Assembly: GCA_964196055.1 (NCBI GenBank) | Contig: CAXMSF010000152.1 | Coordinates: 1-10,406, forward strand | Reading direction: 5' to 3' | Origin: JAFDEI01 sp964196055 | Lineage (GTDB): Bacteria; Myxococcota_A; UBA9160; SMWR01 | Length of the DNA stretch: 10,406 nt | Position numbers and translations under genes: made by a program | Shown: piece after piece, positions 6,788-10,406 of the stretch | Layout: each line of letters begins with the position of its first letter | How positions within the stretch are numbered: position 1 is the stretch's first letter | Notes under the pieces: generated by a model | Database searches by the model: none | What the model saw: the letters and a program-made list of their open reading frames with translations, nothing else | What the model was told of the DNA's origin: nothing

Positions 6788-8020
6788 CTATTCGAAGGAG
6801 GGCAGCTCCAGCGTGACCGGGATCGGGCGATAGAGTCTCATGTCGAGCTGCAGCCGCTGGAGGATGCTCATCGGATTCTGCTCGCGGCCCGTGAAGAGAT
6901 TGCACACGTAAGTAAAGGTGATGCGCCGCCCGGACGAGAACTGCGGGTGTTCTTTGGCCGCGTAACACCCGGTATTCGGATCTCGACCCTCCGCCTGGGA
7001 AGGTCCGAGTTCTGGAATTCGGTACAGCAGCCGCCGTTCCGACCACGGACCCTGGATTCTTGGGGCGGAGCGGAGCCAGACAGCGTCGGAAGGGCGCTCG
7101 TCCGGGAAATCCTCGCCCACGTCCGGATAATTGTAGATCGCGAGCCACAGGCCCAGCTCGGTGTGGAAACGCACGCTCATCTCGGTCGCGGTGTCCTGCA
7201 TCAGGATTCGGGCGTCGCCGGCATCGAGGCCGGCCTTCCAGGAGCCATCCGTTGCGAGGGTTTCGATGGATTCCGAGACGTCGCGGGTCCGCCCATCGAG
7301 GGCCCGCAGCGGGAGTCTCGTGAGGCCACGCGGGTGGCTTCCGTCCGAGCGATCGACGAAGCTGAACAGGTAGAGGTGATCCTCCGATACGACCATCGCG
7401 CTCGCGGGCAGGAGACGGGGCAGCGACGGTTGAGAGGCGAGGGCGATTACCTCGACCTGCCAATTCTGCGGTGAGTCGCGAGGATTCGCGACGCGTCCCA
7501 ACTGGACTCCGGTGAAGGCGAAAGGCATTTGAAGATTCCCCTGCGGCGGCGACTGCTCGACCTCCAACAAACCCAGATAGAGTCGCTCGTCGTGCAGAAA
7601 GCCGTCGAACAGCCACCACCAGCTGCCGGGCCTCTCTCGTTCCAGGAAAGCGCTGGGGCTGCCATCGTGAGCGCGGCCCCAGGCATAGTCGATCCGCCAT
7701 TGCCCGTTCCGGTCGCAGTGACTCAACGCGACCGAGTTGTGAATGAAGAAAGCCCCCCGGCGATCGGGCTGTTCGTTTGCCGCGACGAAAGAATCTCCGA
7801 ACAGCCACAGGCTCTCGCCATCGGACAATGGCACCGAATAGGCCGCGTCACCGCCCAGCCAGCCGTCCTGGTAGGGAAACGCAGGCCCACACGGTGTCGT
7901 GCTTTCAGGGCTTCGGGGGGCGATCAGCCCCGCGCACGCGAGCGTTTGCGCGGCAAGAATGAGGAGCAGCAGCCGCACGCTGCGGAATTCTCTCAAAGGT
8001 CTGCCGTCATCGGGAATCAC
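6788..8020 (-). CDS. Exported DUF4185-like predicted beta-propeller protein
   Basis: A 410-residue protein with an N-terminal export signal (VRLLLLILAAQTLACAG, about 15-31). C29 sits in a poor lipobox (TLAC), so a lipoprotein is possible but not certain. The mature start carries GWLGGDAAYSVPLSDGESLWLFGDSFV (53-79), typical of DUF4185 and related five-bladed propellers of the glycosidase-like type, where the first blade often reads GGDxxxSxxL...WxFGDT. Near the C-terminus YAAKEHPQFSSGRRITFTY (about 355-373) matches the closing blade, and WLAIYNY and GPWSERRLLY are further blade-like strands. The substrate is unknown; binding or cleaving a sugar polymer outside the inner membrane is a family-based guess. 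The start is GTG 8020 with no clear ribosome binding site; GTG 7978 (residue 15) would still keep the signal peptide. Confidence 0.8.
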   Translation of the reverse strand: MIPDDGRPLREFRSVRLLLLILAAQTLACAGLIAPRSPESTTPCGPAFPYQDGWLGGDAAYSVPLSDGESLWLFGDSFVAANEQPDRRGAFFIHNSVALSHCDRNGQWRIDYAWGRAHDGSPSAFLERERPGSWWWLFDGFLHDERLYLGLLEVEQSPPQGNLQMPFAFTGVQLGRVANPRDSPQNWQVEVIALASQPSLPRLLPASAMVVSEDHLYLFSFVDRSDGSHPRGLTRLPLRALDGRTRDVSESIETLATDGSWKAGLDAGDARILMQDTATEMSVRFHTELGLWLAIYNYPDVGEDFPDERPSDAVWLRSAPRIQGPWSERRLLYRIPELGPSQAEGRDPNTGCYAAKEHPQFSSGRRITFTYVCNLFTGREQNPMSILQRLQLDMRLYRPIPVTLELPSFE

Positions 8021-8196
8021 GTCGAAGGTGGCAGGGCACCGGAATCATTTCGCGTGGCCTCGTTCGCGCAAGCCGGATCCCTTCAGCGCCCGCGTGTGCA
8101 TTGTGAGCTGACAAGGGTTCGGGCGATGTCGCAGCTGCAGTCTTTGCGCGGCGCCGATGCGATAGTAACTTCACGGTCAATCGGGGTCCAATATTC
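8021..8196. other. Divergent promoter region
   Basis: A 176-base gap separates the DUF4185-like gene (leftward) and the CNNM gene (rightward). A GATAGTAAC stretch at about 8160-8168 could be a weak -10 for the CNNM gene; no good -35 accompanies it. No gene is supported here. Confidence 0.3.
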
Positions 8197-9267
8197 ATGA
8201 CATTGCTGGTCGTCTACGTCTGCGGGGCCCTCGCGATCTCGTTCCTGTGTTCGATATTGGAGGCGGCTCTGCTTTCGATCCGTCCGATCGAGTTGACGGA
8301 GCGAACGAATGCGGGCAATGCAGCGGCCGCAGCGCTGCTCGACATCAAAGAGAATCGAATCGACGATGCGATCAGCGCGATCCTGACCCTCAACACGATC
8401 GCGCACACGATCGGGGCAACTCTCGCTGGGGCTCAGGCGGCCAAGGTGTTCGGGTCTGCCTGGGTCGGTGTCTTCTCCGGGGTCCTGACCTTCCTCGTAC
8501 TCGTTGTCACCGAGATCATTCCGAAGACGCTGGGAACGCTCTACGCATCGAAGCTGATCGGCTTCGTGGCGGCGACGGTGGGCGTGTTGATGACGGCCCT
8601 CAAGCCGGTTCTGTTCTTGACGGGGCTCCTGACACGTCTGATCGGTCGCCCTGAGAAGCACGGCATGTCGCGAAGCGAGCTGATGGCCGTTGTCGGGCTG
8701 GCGCGCAAGGCGGGCACGCTCGCGAAATACGAGGAGCGGGTGCTCGGCAACATCCTGCGCTTCGACGAAATCCAGATCGAAGACGTCATGACGCCTCGGA
8801 CCGTGATCGCGATGCTGCCCATCTCCGCCACGATCGACGATCTGTTGCAGGATCCCGCGGTGCAGGAGTTCTCGAGGATTCCGCTCTACGACGAGAGTCC
8901 GGATCGTGTCGTCGGCTACATCCACCAACGGGTCGCGCTGGGCGCGCTCGCACGCGGACGCGACGTCTCGACCCCGCTCGTCGAATTCCAACGCAATGTT
9001 CTGCACATGCCCGAGACGACCTCGCTCGGGAAGGCCATGCGGGTCTTCCTCGACCAACGCGAGCATCTGGCCGTCGTTACCGACGAATTCGGCGGGACCA
9101 GCGGGATTGCGACACTCGAGGACGTACTCGAGACGGTGCTCGGCGCCGAGATCGTCGACGAACTCGACAGTGTCGCCGACTTGCGGAGTCTCGCGGCGAA
9201 ACGCCGCGATCGCCGCCTCAGTCATCTCGGCTTGACGGAAGAGCGTCTCGCGCCCAGCGAGGATTGA
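8197..9267 (+). CDS. CNNM (DUF21) plus CBS-pair membrane protein without CorC/HlyC domain
   Basis: A 356-residue protein of the CNNM/CorB family, proposed to handle Mg2+ or other divalent-cation transport. The CNNM membrane domain (about 1-150) has helices near 3-25, 60-83, 88-110 and 120-147, the SxxEAALLS motif (19-27) and VTEIIPKTLG (104-113), whose acidic residue and Pro are conserved in the ion-binding core. A CBS pair follows: CBS1 about 190-250 (IEDVMTPRTVIAMLP, SRIPLYDE, DRVVGYIH) and CBS2 about 262-320 (VLHMPETTSLGKAM, EHLAVVTDEFGGTSGIATLEDVLE, GAEIVDE). The protein ends about 35 residues later in a charged tail, so the roughly 80-residue CorC_HlyC C-terminal domain of longer homologues is absent. 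Short CNNM versions of this kind exist. The ATG at 8197 starts directly before the first helix. The gene is convergent with the DUF3127 gene. Confidence 0.92.
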   Translation: MTLLVVYVCGALAISFLCSILEAALLSIRPIELTERTNAGNAAAAALLDIKENRIDDAISAILTLNTIAHTIGATLAGAQAAKVFGSAWVGVFSGVLTFLVLVVTEIIPKTLGTLYASKLIGFVAATVGVLMTALKPVLFLTGLLTRLIGRPEKHGMSRSELMAVVGLARKAGTLAKYEERVLGNILRFDEIQIEDVMTPRTVIAMLPISATIDDLLQDPAVQEFSRIPLYDESPDRVVGYIHQRVALGALARGRDVSTPLVEFQRNVLHMPETTSLGKAMRVFLDQREHLAVVTDEFGGTSGIATLEDVLETVLGAEIVDELDSVADLRSLAAKRRDRRLSHLGLTEERLAPSED

Positions 9268-9300
9268 GTCGGGAGTGACGCCGCGATTCGTTGCGATTCG

Positions 9301-9663
9301 CTAGAAGGGGATTTCTTCGTCCAACCCGGGCGGCGGACCGTCGGGCGGCGGCGGCTCATCGAAACCGTCGCTGACTCCCGCGCCGCGCTGGACGGCCCAG
9401 ACGTCGAGGCTGTTGAAGTACTTCACTTCGCCGCGCGGGCTCTTCCACTCGCGTCCGCGCAGGCTGAACTCGACCTGGATCTCGTCGCCGACGGAGAAGC
9501 CGTCGAGGCCTTCGCAGCGATTGCCCGTCAGCTGGAACTGTACGAATTGCGGATAGCTCGGGTTATCGGTCAACTCGAGTACGAATTCCCGCTTCCGGAA
9601 GCGCTCGGTGACCTGTTGTGCGTCGTTGATGGCGTGGATCTTGCCGCTGATTTCGAATCCCAT
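9301..9663 (-). CDS. DUF3127 OB-fold protein with SSB-like acidic tail
   Basis: A 120-residue protein matching the DUF3127 pattern: SGKIHAINDAQQVTERFRKREFVLEL (6-31), YPQFVQFQL (37-45), GDEIQVEFSLRGREWKS (59-75) and YFNSLDVWAVQR (82-93). This fits a small five-stranded OB fold that could bind single-stranded nucleic acid. After a Pro-rich linker (EPPPPDGPPPG) it ends in DEEIPF, closely resembling the conserved C-terminal tip of bacterial SSB (DDDIPF), which recruits replication and repair proteins. Conserved aromatic and basic residues (F22, K24, R25, F27, R69, W73) could form the binding face. DNA binding is inferred; the family is described mainly from Bacteroidetes and phages. The start is ATG 9663; the upstream ribosome binding site is weak. 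The 161-base gap to the next gene is divergent. Confidence 0.88.
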   Translation of the reverse strand: MGFEISGKIHAINDAQQVTERFRKREFVLELTDNPSYPQFVQFQLTGNRCEGLDGFSVGDEIQVEFSLRGREWKSPRGEVKYFNSLDVWAVQRGAGVSDGFDEPPPPDGPPPGLDEEIPF

Positions 9664-9815
9664 GGCGGGAAGATAGAGCCGCCGCGCAGAATTGCGAGTG
9701 GAAACCGTCCGTCCGCGGGACGACCACTGCTCGGCCAGTGATTCCCAGGGTGACGGAGATGCACGGGAAGCATCAGAGCCGTTAACCTCTGGGTCTACCG
9801 CTCAGTCGTACCAAT

Positions 9816-9824
9816 GGAGGGGAC
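9816..9824 (+). promoter_or_regulatory. Shine-Dalgarno that fixes the GTG start at 9825
   Basis: GGAGGGGAC lies directly ahead of the GTG at 9825. The ATG at 9814 is in another frame, so this site supports the GTG start of the last gene. The gap 9664-9815 holds no other feature I can support. Confidence 0.55.
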
Positions 9825-10406
9825 GTGGGGGTCGCAGATACGGGCGGAGCGAGTTTCCGATACGCGGATTGCGCGTTCCCGGTGCGCTCCGACATTCCCA
9901 CCGCACATCGTCGGGCCTGGTCGCGCCTGTCGTCGCCGGGAACGTGGTGGCGTGGCGAACAGCGCGTCGCGATCGCGGACGAGGTACGGGCCGCCGGCCG
10001 CTGCAAATTCTGCTCCGAGCGCAGGGATGCGCTATCGCCGGCCGCCGTCGAGGGTACCCACGATTCCGGACCGCAGTCGCGGTGTCTGCCGGATGCGGCG
10101 GTGGACGCGGTGCATCGCATCACCACCGACGCGGGCCGATTGACGCGGTCGTTCGTGGCTGCGCTCGCCGAGCAGGGTGTTTCCGATGCCGCCTACGTCG
10201 AGTTGGTCGGCGTCGTCGTGACGGTGCTCAGCATCGATCGCTTTCACCGGGGGATCGGTGCCGCACTCGAAGCTCTGCCCTCACCCGAGCCGGGTGAGCC
10301 GTCGCGTTACCGTCCACCCGGAGCGAAACCCTCAGCGGCATTCGTGCCGATGATCTCGGGTCGGGACGCGGTGGGTGCAGAGGCCGATCTATACCACGGG
10401 CTCCCC
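9825..10406 (+). CDS. AhpD/carboxymuconolactone-decarboxylase-like protein, C-terminus cut by window edge
   Basis: 194 residues are visible and the frame is open at the right edge. After a short N-terminus come AHRRAWSRLSSPGTWWRGEQRVAIADEVRAAGRCKFCSER (27-66), VDAVHRITTDAGRLTRSF (93-110) and SDAAYVELVGVVVTVLSIDRFHRGIG (120-145). The helical pattern, the E-L-V-x-V-V-x-T stretch with a following Asp and Phe-His, and the CxxC at 60-63 suggest the AhpD-like/CMD superfamily of small all-helical redox or decarboxylase proteins. Here the CxxC is placed unlike classic AhpD, where it sits in a ExxxCxxCxxxH helix. The segment SPEPGEPSRYRPPGAK (153-168) and AAFVPMIS lead into further sequence outside the window. 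No signal peptide is seen. The assignment is by resemblance only; cytoplasmic oxidative-stress or peroxidase-related function is a guess. Confidence 0.62.
   Translation, partial: MGVADTGGASFRYADCAFPVRSDIPTAHRRAWSRLSSPGTWWRGEQRVAIADEVRAAGRCKFCSERRDALSPAAVEGTHDSGPQSRCLPDAAVDAVHRITTDAGRLTRSFVAALAEQGVSDAAYVELVGVVVTVLSIDRFHRGIGAALEALPSPEPGEPSRYRPPGAKPSAAFVPMISGRDAVGAEADLYHGLP

Noticed and set aside
6759..7808. 349-residue minus-strand frame overlapping the DUF4185-like gene
   Set aside because: Same strand, shifted frame; Arg/Pro/Gly-rich translation, whereas the chosen frame has a signal peptide and propeller motifs.
8083..9225. 380-residue minus-strand open frame
   Set aside because: Antisense shadow of the CNNM gene; rich in Arg, Asp, Gln and His with no hydrophobic core or motif.
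9268..9300. Bidirectional terminator between the CNNM and DUF3127 genes
   Set aside because: Only a short direct repeat (GCGATTCG twice) is present; there is no stable hairpin or T-run.
9692..10297. 201-residue plus-strand frame
   Set aside because: Overlaps the AhpD-like gene in another frame; Arg-rich with no motif, and the chosen frame has a matching Shine-Dalgarno and stays open to the edge.

Overview
This GC-rich window looks like an ordinary chromosomal segment of a Gram-negative bacterium. The gene families are a class A PBP1A-type penicillin-binding protein, a periplasmic c-type cytochrome, a CNNM/CBS membrane protein, universal stress proteins, an HTTM-like membrane protein and an AhpD-like protein. 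Together with the codon usage they would fit a deltaproteobacterial or myxococcal-type lineage, but that placement is inference from memory of the families and there is no rRNA marker. I see no tRNA, rRNA, insertion sequence, CRISPR array, integrase or phage gene.

Layout. Positions 1-339 (minus) hold a universal stress protein cut by the left edge. Positions 559-1026 (plus) encode a small exported monoheme cytochrome c. It converges on a minus-strand group that reads, in transcription order, 3521-3003 (single-pass membrane protein with a Trp-Lys-Gly-rich motif), 2995-2116 (HTTM-like multi-pass membrane protein broken by a one-base frameshift), 2027-1578 (second universal stress protein) and 1529-1038 (two-CBS-domain protein). 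The last two probably form one stress/energy-sensing unit, and the first two a membrane pair. A gene-poor stretch of about 650 bases (3522-4194) follows. It carries an imperfect inverted repeat, a five-codon mini-ORF with a strong ribosome binding site, and an extended -10 promoter.

Positions 4195-6618 (plus) encode the PBP1A-type peptidoglycan glycosyltransferase/transpeptidase, complete with all catalytic motifs. Facing it, 8020-6788 (minus) encodes an exported DUF4185-like predicted beta-propeller protein. Positions 8197-9267 (plus) encode a CNNM plus CBS-pair transporter-like protein that lacks the usual C-terminal CorC/HlyC domain. Positions 9663-9301 (minus) encode a DUF3127 OB-fold protein with an SSB-like acidic tail. 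Positions 9825-10406 (plus) hold the start of an AhpD/carboxymuconolactone-decarboxylase-like protein cut by the right edge.

The genes do not combine into one obvious new system. The strongest items for follow-up are the frameshifted HTTM-like gene with its partner, the DUF3127 protein with an SSB-type tail, and the redox/stress cluster at the left end.
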